Shown here one piece after another: positions 52,374-60,898 of a stretch of 64,000 bases of DNA (the first letter of the stretch is position 1; every line of letters begins with the position of its first letter). The position numbers were made by a program, and so were the translations under genes. This DNA is from JACCZH01 sp963729445. Lineage in GTDB: Bacteria; Chloroflexota; Chloroflexia; Thermomicrobiales; CFX8. The DNA is taken from the NCBI GenBank assembly GCA_963729445.1, contig CAVSNU010000002.1, positions 1,054,001 through 1,118,000 on the forward strand, read 5' to 3'. Under the pieces are notes generated by a model. It did not search any database. It was not told the DNA's origin and worked only from the letters and a program-made list of their open reading frames with translations.

Positions 52374-53567
52374 GTGACGGACCACGATATCGACGCGATC
52401 AAGGCACGCATCGCGAGCGAAGCCAGGGCGCTGCACCCGCGATTGATCAGCATGTCGCAGACCATTCACGAGAACCCGGAGACGCTGTTTGAAGAGCACA
52501 AGGCAGCCGAGCTGCTCACCAACGAGCTCGAAGAGCACGGGTTTGACGTGCAACGCGGCGTGGCGGGGCTCGACACGGCGTTCATCGCTACCTATGGCAG
52601 CGGCGAGCCGGTGGTGGGGATCCTGGCGGAGTACGACGCGCTGCCCAAGATCGGTCACGCGTGCGGTCACAACCTGATCGGTACCTGGGGAGTTGGCGCG
52701 GGGATCATCCTGCGGCGCGCCATGCCCGATCTCAAAGGCACGATCAAGGTCATTGGCACACCGGCCGAGGAAGGTGGCGGCGGCAAGGTCACGATGGCCG
52801 AGGCGGGCGTCTTCAATGGTCTCGACGCGGCCATGATGATGCACCCACGCGACCGCACCTATCTCGACCGCGGCTCGCTCGCGGTTACCCCCTACCAAAT
52901 CGAGTTTTTCGGCAAGCCCGCCCACGCCTCGTCATCGCCGGAGACTGGAATCAACGCACTGGATGCCATGCTGCAGGTGTTCTTCAGCATCAACGCGTTG
53001 CGCCAGGCGTTCAAGCCCAACACGCGCATTCATGGCGTCATCACCCACGGCGGTGAGGCGGCCAACGTCATCCCGGACTACACGGCGGCGAGCATCCTCG
53101 TCCGGGCAGACGACCAGGCATATCTGGAAGAGTTGAACGCGAAGTTCCGCAACATCGTCGAAGCAGCGGCGCTGGCAACCGGCGCGGAGACGAAGATCAC
53201 CGAAGGTATCAGCTACAAGCAACGTGTCTGCAATACCGCGCTGGTCGAGACGTTCGGAGCCAATCTGAACGCGCTTGGTATCGCGCACGAGATTCCCCCG
53301 GCAGGCGCCGGCGTCGGATCGAGCGACATCGGTGACGTGAGTCAGCTCGTTCCCACCATCCACCCCTATCTGCAGATCTGTGAGAACGGTATCGGCGGCC
53401 ACACCCGCGAGTTCGCCGTCGCCGCCGCCAGCGAGCGCGCCGACGAGCTCACCGCCACCGGCGCCACCGCCCTGGCCTGGACCGCCGCCGATGTCCTGTT
53501 GCGTCCGGAGCTGCGCGAGCAGTTGAAGGCGTCATTCAGAGAGCAACTGGGGCGGGACCCGGCCTAA
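52374..53567 (+). CDS. M20-family amidohydrolase (AbgB-like)
   Basis: 397 residues, a two-zinc hydrolase. GTG 52374 has GAGGAG eight bases upstream. Catalytic domain: LISMSQTIHENPETLFEEHK, then VGILAEYDALPKIGHACGHN (metal ligands Glu, Asp, His), GTPAEEGGGGKVTM (Glu pair) and GLDAAMMMHP (His). The dimerisation insert runs about 170-285, starting YQIEFFGKPAHASSSPETGI. The family splits aminoacyl or aminobenzoyl amides. It is divergent from the cupin with about 100 bases between. Confidence 0.9.
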   Translation: MTDHDIDAIKARIASEARALHPRLISMSQTIHENPETLFEEHKAAELLTNELEEHGFDVQRGVAGLDTAFIATYGSGEPVVGILAEYDALPKIGHACGHNLIGTWGVGAGIILRRAMPDLKGTIKVIGTPAEEGGGGKVTMAEAGVFNGLDAAMMMHPRDRTYLDRGSLAVTPYQIEFFGKPAHASSSPETGINALDAMLQVFFSINALRQAFKPNTRIHGVITHGGEAANVIPDYTAASILVRADDQAYLEELNAKFRNIVEAAALATGAETKITEGISYKQRVCNTALVETFGANLNALGIAHEIPPAGAGVGSSDIGDVSQLVPTIHPYLQICENGIGGHTREFAVAAASERADELTATGATALAWTAADVLLRPELREQLKASFREQLGRDPA

Positions 53568-53645
53568 GGGGAGTCGACTCTAAAGCGACAGCGCAAACCA
53601 GCGCCGCGTCATGGACGTGTCCCGATTGATCCGCTATTCCCGTTT

Positions 53646-53721
53646 CGTACGGGCGCAATGCATTGCGCCCTCTCCGACACCACGAGCGGCCAGGCAGGGC
53701 GCAATGAATTGCGCCCGTACG
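53646..53721. repeat. Family B repeat as a full hairpin
   Basis: Two family B units face each other: CGTACGGGCGCAATGCATTG then CGCCCT, and AGGGCGCAATGAATTGCGCC then CGTACG, with one mismatch over 26 bp and a 24-base loop. It separates the convergent M20 and glpK genes. Confidence 0.85.
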
Positions 53722-53771
53722 CGGGCTCTCAATTTTCGGATTCACGCGGACACGTCCATCGTGAGGGTGCG

Positions 53772-55280
53772 TCACCCACACCTCTGACGCGCCGTAACCC
53801 GTACCCGCGACACCGCGTCCTGCCAGCCGGCGTAGAGACGGTCCCGCTCGCTGGCAGCGATGCGGGACTCATAACGCAGATCCGCCGTCCAGAGATCAGC
53901 AACCGACGCGAGATCGGGATAGATGCCGGCCCCGAGACCGGCTAGCAAGGCCGCGCCCAGGACGGTCGTCTCAATGTTGGCCGGGCGCTGGACCGGGCAG
54001 TGCACGATGTCTGCCAGGAACTGGCAGAGCCATTCGTTGAGCACCATCCCGCCGTCAACGCGCAGCTCGACCGGACTGGTCGCGCCGTCGGCCTGCATGG
54101 CAATCAGCAGGTCGCGAGTCTGGTAGCCGACAGATTCGAGCGCCGCGCGGGCGAAATGTGCCTGGCTTGTGTCGCGCGTGATGCCGAAGATCGCGGCACG
54201 GGCGTCCGGGTCCCAGTACGGCGCGCCGAGCCCGGTGAACGCTGGCACCAGATAAACGCCGTCATTGGCCCCGAGGCCACGAGCCAGCCCCTCCGAAGAA
54301 CCGGAGTCTGGAAGCGTGCCCAGGCCGTCACGCAGCCACTGGATTGCCGATCCAGCCGAGAAAATGCTGCCTTCCAGCGCGTAGGTCGGCTGGCCGTCTA
54401 TCCGGTAGGCCAGCGTAGTCAGCAAGCGATTGGTCGAGGCAACCGGCGTCGTGCCGGTATTGAGCAACAAGAACGCGCCGGTGCCGTAGGTGCTCTTCAT
54501 CATGCCCGGCTCGAAACAGGCTTGCCCGACCATGGCGGCGTGCTGATCGCCGGCCATGCCGGTGATCGGGATGGCCGCACCGAAGAGCTCCGGCTTGATC
54601 TCACCAAAGTGAGCGTTGCTGTCACGGACATCTGGAAGCATCGCCCTGGGCACGCCCCAGATATCCAGCAGCTCGTCGTCCCACTCCTGGTTATGGATGT
54701 TGAACAGCATCGTGCGGGCGGCGTTGGTGGCGTCGGTCGCGTGGACCCTCCCGCCGGTCAACCGCCAGAGCAGGAACGAGTCGATCGTCCCGAACAGAAT
54801 ATCGCCCCGCCGAGCGGCTTCACGCACGCCGCCCACATGATCCAGCAGCCAGCGAATCTTACTGGCCGAGAAGTATGCATCGACGACCAGCCCGGTTTTG
54901 GCCTGGATCCTCCCCGCGTGGCCTGCCGCAACCACATCGGCGCATAACCCCGCCGTGCGCCGGTCTTGCCAGACAATGGCATTGTGGATCGGCTTGCCGC
55001 TCTCACGCTCCCAGAGTACCGTCGTCTCACGTTGGTTCGTGATGCCGAGCGCCGTGACGTTGCCGGCGTCAACGTTGGCCTGCGAGAGCACAGTCGAGAT
55101 CACCTGCTGAGCCGCCGACCAGATCTCCTCCGGGTCATGCTCAACCCAGCCCGACTGAGGATAGATCTGTGCCAGCTCAACCTGAGCCGCCTGCACGACC
55201 CGCCCCTGCCGGTCAAACAGCACCGCCCGCGTGCTCGTCGTACCCTGGTCGAGCGCGAGGATGCGCACCTCGTCATCCAT
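53772..55280 (-). CDS. glpK: Glycerol kinase
   Basis: 502 residues, FGGY-family kinase that makes glycerol 3-phosphate from glycerol and ATP. The phosphate loop is LALDQGTTSTRAVLFD. Other conserved blocks are LGITNQRETTVLWERESGKP, NAIVWQDRRT, the FGGY-family signature region GANDGVYLVPAFTGLGAPYW, and GGMVLNEWLCQFLADI. ATG 55280 has GGAG about nine bases upstream and starts MDDEVRILALDQ; the longer frame to 55385 is not family-like. Its partner glpD lies 1 kb away on the other strand, with a NYN gene between. Confidence 0.95.
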   Translation of the reverse strand: MDDEVRILALDQGTTSTRAVLFDRQGRVVQAAQVELAQIYPQSGWVEHDPEEIWSAAQQVISTVLSQANVDAGNVTALGITNQRETTVLWERESGKPIHNAIVWQDRRTAGLCADVVAAGHAGRIQAKTGLVVDAYFSASKIRWLLDHVGGVREAARRGDILFGTIDSFLLWRLTGGRVHATDATNAARTMLFNIHNQEWDDELLDIWGVPRAMLPDVRDSNAHFGEIKPELFGAAIPITGMAGDQHAAMVGQACFEPGMMKSTYGTGAFLLLNTGTTPVASTNRLLTTLAYRIDGQPTYALEGSIFSAGSAIQWLRDGLGTLPDSGSSEGLARGLGANDGVYLVPAFTGLGAPYWDPDARAAIFGITRDTSQAHFARAALESVGYQTRDLLIAMQADGATSPVELRVDGGMVLNEWLCQFLADIVHCPVQRPANIETTVLGAALLAGLGAGIYPDLASVADLWTADLRYESRIAASERDRLYAGWQDAVSRVRVTARQRCG

Positions 55281-55350
55281 TAATTGAGCTCCACCACAAG
55301 TGTCAGGCTGGATACGAGCATCAATGCTATCGAAACTCTTACAAACGACA

Positions 55351-56028
55351 TTACCATCGCTCCGGCTTATGTATGAGCCGGCCATCCCGACCGACGACCG
55401 GGTCTGGAAGTAAACAGTGCGCTAAATGTTGATGATCCAGGTATCCGAAAAATAAGACTGTGCCCGGATCACCGCTCGTAGCCGCGCGCATGAGATCCTT
55501 GCGGTAGCGGACCTTTCCCGAAGCTGGGTTAATCTCAGGGAAAGGACTAAGAATTCCTACCGGAAGTTTGAGGTTTTGGCGTACAGCACGAACCGGAGCG
55601 ATCAGATCCGAATCGTCCGAGATCACGACCGCTGCTTCGTAGTCTCCGCGAAAGCCGTCCATTAACAACTCCGTAGCGAGGTTAACGTCTGACCCTTTTT
55701 CTTCTGTGACAGACGCTAAAACGTAGGTGCCAGCTAGTGGATCACTTTCAGAGACGACGACCATTTTCGTTCGGGATCGAAATGATCCGAGATGTACCGT
55801 CACTCCAGGAATGGTCCGTAGAGCAGCGAGATAGGTCTGTTGCCGAGCAGGCTGTTGCAGGTCGTTTGTTCGCGCCTTCACGTGAGCGGTGAAATACTTG
55901 ATCCGATGAATCGAATCATTTGGAAAACAGCATTCACACAGACGACGAAGATCAAGCCATTTATATGGCGTGCCTCGCACGGCAGCGTAATAGAAATTGA
56001 ATCCGTCGATGTAGACGTTGATTTTCAT
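55351..56028 (-). CDS. NYN-domain (PIN-like) putative ribonuclease
   Basis: 225 residues, LabA/DUF88-like. Acidic active-site residues are D8 (VYIDGFNFYY), D114 (EKGSDVNLATELLMD) and D138/D139/D141 (VVISDDSDLIAP), as in metal-dependent PIN/NYN RNases. Several cysteines near residue 31-34 (CECC). ATG 56028 is at the start of the fold, but no ribosome site precedes it; instead a UUCG hairpin and a U-run lie just upstream. It sits between glpK and glpD and is read in the glpK direction, 70 bases before it. RNA targets unknown. Confidence 0.85.
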   Translation of the reverse strand: MKINVYIDGFNFYYAAVRGTPYKWLDLRRLCECCFPNDSIHRIKYFTAHVKARTNDLQQPARQQTYLAALRTIPGVTVHLGSFRSRTKMVVVSESDPLAGTYVLASVTEEKGSDVNLATELLMDGFRGDYEAAVVISDDSDLIAPVRAVRQNLKLPVGILSPFPEINPASGKVRYRKDLMRAATSGDPGTVLFFGYLDHQHLAHCLLPDPVVGRDGRLIHKPERW

Positions 56029-56042
56029 GAGGGGAAAAAGCG

Positions 56043-56066
56043 GGAACCGCCCCGAAGGGCGGCCCC
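56043..56066 (-). promoter_or_regulatory. UUCG hairpin with U-run in the NYN leader
   Basis: On the minus strand GGGGCCGCCC-UUCG-GGGCGGUUCC folds into about ten pairs (two G-U), followed by CUUUUU ten bases before the ATG at 56028. It looks like a leader attenuator or an RNA processing site. The rest of 56029-56327 is AT-rich promoter-like sequence. Confidence 0.6.
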
Positions 56067-56327
56067 TTCCATGCCACCGAAGCGACATGGGCGATATACA
56101 TTAAGTATAAACAATGCTCGGGAGCTTGTATACCCAAACGGTCGCCCGAATGGCGCAGTCATGGTCGTCGTCCGTCCCTTTCATACATGTCGACGCTCAT
56201 CCGAACGATATGTTTCGAACAGAGGATGGGCACATCGCAGTAATCATCTATCGACGCTCGATTCCTAAACGTGTACCGTGTACATAGCGCATAACGGCTT
56301 ACCGAGCAACCCCACGGAGGGAACAAC

Positions 56328-57863
56328 GTGACCACACATCAGGAGACCGATCTGCTGGTCATTGGCGGCGGGATCAACGGGGTTGGAATCGCCCGGGACG
56401 CGGTGGGACGCGGGCTGTCGGTGGTGCTCTGCGAGCAGGGCGACCTGGCGCAGGCGACGTCGTCGGCGTCCAGCAAGCTGCTCCACGGCGGGCTGCGTTA
56501 TCTTGAGCAGCGCGAGTTCAAGCTGGTGAGCGAGTCACTCGCCGAGCGCGAAGTGCTGCTGCGCAACGCGCCGCACATCGTCAAGCCGCTGCGCTTCGTG
56601 TTACCGCACAATCCCAAAGTCCGGCCGGCCTGGATGCTGCATGCCGGGCTCTTTCTGTACGACAGTGTGGCCCGCGATAGCTCCCTGCCGCGCTCCGAGA
56701 GATTCAACCTGCGCTCACACCCCACCGGCCAGCCGCTAGTGGGCCGGTTGCGCACCGGCTTCGCCTACTCCGATTGCTGGGTGGACGACGCGCGGTTGGT
56801 ACTGCTCACCGCGCTCGACGCCGCCCAGCGCGGCGCGACGATCCTGACTCGCACGCGCTGCGTGTCGGCAGAGCGCGGACCTGAAACCTGGCAGGTACAA
56901 CTTCGTGATACGCAGACCGGCGAAGTACGCACGGTCTGCGCACGGATGATCGTCAATGCCGCCGGCCCGTGGGTAGGCGATGTTCTCACTGGCGCGCTCG
57001 GTGTCGATACGCCGGTTCGGGTGCGGTTGATCAAGGGGAGCCACATTGTCGTGCCGAAGCTCTACGACGGCGATCAAGCGTATGTCCTCCAGAGCGACGA
57101 CCGGCGTATCGTCTTCGTGCTGCCGTTCGAAAAGGAGTTCAGCCTGATCGGAACGACCGATGTGCCGTTCACCGACGATCCCGGCAGCGTCGAGGCCACA
57201 CCACGTGAGGTTGACTATCTCTGCTGGCTCGTGAACGGCTATTTCAAGCAGCACATTACTCGCGACGATGTTGTCTGGAGCTATTCCGGGGTGCGCTCGC
57301 TATACGACGACAACGCGGCCTCAGCCGCCTCGGTGTCCCGCGAATACCGGCTGGTGCTCAACGGCGGAGACGGGCGAGCGGCAGTGCTGACGGTCTTAGG
57401 CGGCAAGCTGACCGGGTACCGGCTGTTGTCCGAACATGTCATGAAACGTATACAGAGCTTCTTTCCCAAGCTGGGGTCAGACTGGACCGCGGACGCGCCT
57501 CTCCCCGGCGGCATGCTCCAGCCAGCCGAGTTCTCAATGTTTGTCCAGCACGTCCAGCTCACCTGGCCATGGCTGACGGAAGGCCTCGCGGAGAGCTACG
57601 CCCGTCGCTACGGAGCGCGGATTCATGAGCTTCTGGACGACGCGTCCTCGATGCGCGACCTTGGCGAAGAGCTCAGCCCTGGTCTCTATGCGCTGGAGGC
57701 ACGGTTTCTGGTGCAATGCGAATGGGCCGCGACCGCCGATGACATCCTCTGGCGCCGCACCAAGCTCGGGCTCCACCAGCATCCTGATAGCCACGCTCGC
57801 CTCACCGAGTGGCTTGGGACCGAGATGGCGATACCTGCCACGAACGGACCGCCCGCAAGCTAA
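56328..57863 (+). CDS. glpD: Glycerol-3-phosphate dehydrogenase (FAD, aerobic type)
   Basis: 511 residues, a membrane-associated flavoenzyme that oxidises glycerol 3-phosphate to dihydroxyacetone phosphate and passes electrons to quinone. The FAD-binding motif is LLVIGGGINGVGIARDAVGR, then SSKLLHGGLRYLEQREFKLV. The substrate region has RIVFVLPFEKEFSLIGTTDV and WSYSGVRSLYDDNAASAASV, and the GGKLTGYRLLSEH block closes the FAD domain. GTG 56328 is preceded by GGAGGG. It pairs functionally with glpK across the NYN gene. No glycerol facilitator gene is seen in the window. Confidence 0.95.
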   Translation: MTTHQETDLLVIGGGINGVGIARDAVGRGLSVVLCEQGDLAQATSSASSKLLHGGLRYLEQREFKLVSESLAEREVLLRNAPHIVKPLRFVLPHNPKVRPAWMLHAGLFLYDSVARDSSLPRSERFNLRSHPTGQPLVGRLRTGFAYSDCWVDDARLVLLTALDAAQRGATILTRTRCVSAERGPETWQVQLRDTQTGEVRTVCARMIVNAAGPWVGDVLTGALGVDTPVRVRLIKGSHIVVPKLYDGDQAYVLQSDDRRIVFVLPFEKEFSLIGTTDVPFTDDPGSVEATPREVDYLCWLVNGYFKQHITRDDVVWSYSGVRSLYDDNAASAASVSREYRLVLNGGDGRAAVLTVLGGKLTGYRLLSEHVMKRIQSFFPKLGSDWTADAPLPGGMLQPAEFSMFVQHVQLTWPWLTEGLAESYARRYGARIHELLDDASSMRDLGEELSPGLYALEARFLVQCEWAATADDILWRRTKLGLHQHPDSHARLTEWLGTEMAIPATNGPPAS

Positions 57864-57921
57864 GCTCGGATAGATTGGCACAGTGGGCCGGTACGCGATC
57901 AACGGTGCTTCGAAACAAAAG

Positions 57922-57951
57922 AGCACAGGGAACCTTAACGCTCCCTGTGCT
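57922..57951 (-). terminator. Intrinsic terminator after sucD
   Basis: AGCACAGGGA and TCCCTGTGCT form a perfect 10-bp stem with a 10-base loop, and on the minus strand CTTTTGTTTC follows. It ends the sucCD unit and also lies behind the convergent glpD. Confidence 0.75.
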
Positions 57952-57980
57952 GAAAATTGCGCTGCGAAGATGCGTCGGTT

Positions 57981-58853
57981 CTACGCCGAGAGGCGCGCCT
58001 TCATAATGTCCGCGACCTGGACCGGGCGCTCGGCGACTTCGACGCCGGCGGCGTTCAGGGCGGCGATCTTCTCGGCCGCGGTGCCGGTGCCGCCGGAGAT
58101 GATCGCGCCGGCATGCCCCATGCGCTTGCCGGGAGGCGCCGTCCGCCCGGCGATGAAGCTGACGACGGGCTTGGTGACGTGCTCTTTGATGAACGCCGCC
58201 GCCTGCTCCTCGTCGGTGCCGCCGATCTCGCCAAGCATGACGATGCCCTCGGTCTCCGGGTCAGCCTCGAACAGCTCCAGCACATCGATAAATGAGGTCC
58301 CGATAATCGGGTCGCCACCAATTCCGACGGCGGTGGTCTGTCCCAGGCCGGACTCCGTCAGCGCCCAGACCACCTCGTAGGTCAACGTGCCGGAGCGGGA
58401 GACCAAACCCACGCGGCCCGGCTTGTGAATATAGCCCGGCATGATGCCGATCTTGGACTGTCCGGGCGTGATCAACCCCGGGCAGTTGGGGCCGATCAGG
58501 CGCGCGCCGGCAGCCTTCACATGCGCGTAGGTTTTCACCATATCGTTCACCGGGATGTTCTCAGAGATGCAGATAATCAGGGGAATACCGCTGTCGGTCG
58601 CCTCCATGATCGCGTCTGGCGCAAACGGACCCGGCACGTAGATGATCGAGACGTTGGGCTGGGTTGCGGCAACCGCGTCGGCGACGGTGTTGTAGACCGG
58701 TACCCCATGGACGGCCTTGCCGGCGCGCCCCGGTGTGACACCAGCCACGACCTGCGTGCCGTACTCCAGCATGCCACCGGTGTGGAAGGTGCCTTCGCGG
58801 CCGGTAATGCCTTGCACCAGCACGCGAGAATTACGATCGACGAGAATGCTCAC
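57981..58853 (-). CDS. sucD: Succinate-CoA ligase alpha subunit
   Basis: 290 residues. With SucC it makes succinate and ATP or GTP from succinyl-CoA in the TCA cycle. The CoA-binding Rossmann domain is SRVLVQGITGREGTFHTGGM. The second domain has ARLIGPNCPGLITPG and the phosphohistidine loop KRMGHAGAIISGGTGTA. GTG 58853 is used; GAGGGG lies 11 bases upstream. It follows sucC by 19 bases, so the two are cotranscribed, and a terminator stands at its end. Confidence 0.96.
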   Translation of the reverse strand: MSILVDRNSRVLVQGITGREGTFHTGGMLEYGTQVVAGVTPGRAGKAVHGVPVYNTVADAVAATQPNVSIIYVPGPFAPDAIMEATDSGIPLIICISENIPVNDMVKTYAHVKAAGARLIGPNCPGLITPGQSKIGIMPGYIHKPGRVGLVSRSGTLTYEVVWALTESGLGQTTAVGIGGDPIIGTSFIDVLELFEADPETEGIVMLGEIGGTDEEQAAAFIKEHVTKPVVSFIAGRTAPPGKRMGHAGAIISGGTGTAAEKIAALNAAGVEVAERPVQVADIMKARLSA

Positions 58854-58872
58854 CTTGTCGGAGTCCCCTCTA

Positions 58873-60018
58873 TCAGCCGGCGCGCGACACTGCGACGACG
58901 CCGCGGGCCGCTTCGGTCATGGTATCAACCGTGGTAATGCCGGCTTCGGACAGAATCTGCCGGCCCTCTTCCTGGTTTGTTCCGACCAGCCGGATCACCA
59001 TCGGCACGTTCACCTCAACCCGCGTGCGCGCCTCAAGGATGCCTTTGGCCACCAGATCGCAGCGGGTGATGCCGCCGAAGATGTTGAAGAGAATCGCTTT
59101 CACAGACGGATCGGCCAGGACCAGCTCCAGCGCCAGCGCGACCTGATCGGCGCTCGCCCCACCGCCAACGTCGAGGAAGTTGGCCGGCTCGCCGCCCTCT
59201 TGCTTGACCGCGTCCATGGTCGCCATGGCCAGCCCGGCGCCGTTGACCACACAGCCAATATCACCATCCAGCTTCACAAACGAGATGCCGTTGGCGCGCG
59301 CCTTGGTCTCGGTCGGGTCTTCTTCGTTGGCGTCACGGAGCTCGTCAAACGCCGGGTGCCGGTAAAGCGCGTTGTCGTCGAGCGTCACCTTGGAATCGAG
59401 CGCCAGCCACCGGTCATCGCCGGTCAGAATGAGCGGGTTAATCTCGGCCAGCGAGGCGTCGGCTCCAACAAACGCGTCGTAGAGCGAGCGCAAGATGCTG
59501 AGAAAGCCCTTCATCAGCTGGGGCTCAATGCCCAACCCGAAGGCAACCATGCGCGCCTGAAAATCCTGAAGCCCAAGCAGTGGGTCGGCCGTGACGCGGA
59601 CAATTTTCTCCGGCGTCTCGCGGGCGACCTCTTCGATGTCGACGCCGCCTTCTGCGCTGGCCATGATCGTGATGCCCCGCGCGGCACGGTCGAGAATGAT
59701 GCCCAGGTAATACTCGCGGGCAATGTCGACCGCCGGCACGACGAACACCTTGTGCACGGTGTGACCGTTAATGTCCATACCCAGGATCGCGTTGGCCGCC
59801 TCGCGCGCTTCCTCGGGCGACCCTGCAAGCTTGATACCTCCGGCTTTGCCACGGCCGCCGGTATGCACCTGCGCCTTGATCGCGACTTTTCCGGATCCTC
59901 CACAGAGCTGTTGGGCGGCGAGTGCCGTCTCTTCAGCGGTCGTTGCTACTTTGCCAGAGTTAATCGGTATGCCATAGGTTTCCAGCAGCTCCGCCGCCTG
60001 GTATTCGTGAATGTTCAT
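58873..60018 (-). CDS. sucC: Succinate-CoA ligase beta subunit (ADP/GDP-forming)
   Basis: 381 residues. The ATP-grasp domain starts MNIHEYQAAELLETYGIPIN and includes VAIKAQVHTGGRGKAGGIKL. The nucleotide pocket region is EINPLILTGDDRWLALDSKV. The C-terminal ligase domain has CVVNGAGLAMATMDAVKQEG, FLDVGGGASADQVALAL and LFNIFGGITRCDLVAKGI. ATG 60018 is fixed by alignment with the family start; the frame stays open to 60165 but that part is not family-like. First gene of the pair with sucD. Confidence 0.96.
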   Translation of the reverse strand: MNIHEYQAAELLETYGIPINSGKVATTAEETALAAQQLCGGSGKVAIKAQVHTGGRGKAGGIKLAGSPEEAREAANAILGMDINGHTVHKVFVVPAVDIAREYYLGIILDRAARGITIMASAEGGVDIEEVARETPEKIVRVTADPLLGLQDFQARMVAFGLGIEPQLMKGFLSILRSLYDAFVGADASLAEINPLILTGDDRWLALDSKVTLDDNALYRHPAFDELRDANEEDPTETKARANGISFVKLDGDIGCVVNGAGLAMATMDAVKQEGGEPANFLDVGGGASADQVALALELVLADPSVKAILFNIFGGITRCDLVAKGILEARTRVEVNVPMVIRLVGTNQEEGRQILSEAGITTVDTMTEAARGVVAVSRAG

Positions 60019-60183
60019 GGGCGTTCTTGTGCTCCCGCCTCGTCTCGCGTACCCCATATTCCCTGGGGGATCATAGCATACGAGTTCCGCATGCCTCTGC
60101 GGAGCATGGCCAAAACGACCTGTTACTATAGAGAAGTATGGGGGAACGGAAACAGCCGTTTCCAAGTGAGCGGAGGACCACCA

Positions 60184-60579
60184 ATGTTACGACGTGAAGA
60201 AAGCCGCCATGACTTTGCCTTTATTGCAGGGGTCATTGTCGGCGCCGTCGCCGGAGCACTCGCTACCCTGGCGTTGACGCCGATGTCCGGTAACGAGACG
60301 CGCGAGATGATCCGCAGCCGGGTCGGCGACATGGATGAGATCAAAGAGCGCGCGGCCTCGGTGAAAGAGATTGCCGCCGAGCGCGCGAGCTCGGTCAAGG
60401 AGATGGCGGCGGAGCGGGCCAGCAGCGTGGCCGAGTCTGCCCAGCCCATGGTGGAAAAGGTCAAGACACAGGCCGCGAAGACCCCGCTGCCGGTTGGCGA
60501 CAACGACAAGAACGGCAAGAACGACAAGACGAATGACATCGTCACCGAGTTGAGGCCATCGGGGCCTTCGACCACGTAA
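60184..60579 (+). CDS. YtxH-like membrane protein with internal repeats
   Basis: 131 residues. One N-terminal helix (FAFIAGVIVGAVAGALATLA) is followed by SGNETREMIRS, the YtxH-type start. A helical tail contains an 11-residue unit repeated about three times (ERAASVKEIAA, ERASSVKEMAA, ERASSVAESAQ), predicting a coiled coil. A charged end contains NDKNGKNDKTND. GGAGG precedes ATG 60184 by about eight bases. Probably stress- or envelope-related, as YtxH proteins are in other bacteria. It faces sucC divergently. Confidence 0.8.
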   Translation: MLRREESRHDFAFIAGVIVGAVAGALATLALTPMSGNETREMIRSRVGDMDEIKERAASVKEIAAERASSVKEMAAERASSVAESAQPMVEKVKTQAAKTPLPVGDNDKNGKNDKTNDIVTELRPSGPSTT

Positions 60580-60618
60580 CGCCCACCGTTCGATCGCAAG
60601 CTGAAAGGAGAGTGGGCG

Positions 60619-60762
60619 ATGTTTAGTAGAACCCGCGTGGCGGCGAAGTACTTTACCTATGGCCTGATCATCGGGTTGCTCTTTGCGCCCGGCAATGGCG
60701 AGCAGAACCGGGAGCGGCTCAAGAACTGGATCACGGATATGCTCGATCAGATTCGCCCCTAG
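60619..60762 (+). CDS. 47-residue YtxH-like mini-protein
   Basis: AAGGAGA lies eight bases before ATG 60619. The sequence AAKYFTYGLIIGLLFAPGNG then QNRERLKNWITDMLDQ repeats the YtxH order (helix, APxxGxxxRxxL) in reduced form. It lies 39 bases after the larger YtxH-like gene, suggesting duplication and shortening. Confidence 0.6.
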   Translation: MFSRTRVAAKYFTYGLIIGLLFAPGNGEQNRERLKNWITDMLDQIRP

Positions 60763-60770
60763 CACGGTCT

Positions 60771-60793
60771 GTCCGGCCCGGTAAGGGCCGGGA
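60771..60793 (+). terminator. GC hairpin after the YtxH pair
   Basis: CCGGCCC-GGTAA-GGGCCGG stem of 7 bp, no clear T-run. Weak terminator at best. Confidence 0.35.
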
Positions 60794-60898
60794 CGCGGGG
60801 TTGACGATACGGTTCCAGCCACGCGTCCTGACAGTTGACCGTTAACCAGCGTTGTCCATACCGCCGTTGCGCAGGTCGTGAGAGAACATGAGGCCGGG

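Noticed and set aside
52272..52925. N-terminal extension of the cupin frame
   Set aside because: It is antisense to the M20 hydrolase, and a strong GGAGGAG site marks the cupin start at 52271.
55840..56268. Plus-strand frame of 142 codons near glpD
   Set aside because: Mostly antisense to the NYN gene, with Arg-rich composition and no ribosome site.
58717..60579. Open frame of 620 codons on the plus strand
   Set aside because: It lies antisense to sucC and sucD, whose products are unmistakable. Only its last part, from 60184, is a real gene (YtxH-like).
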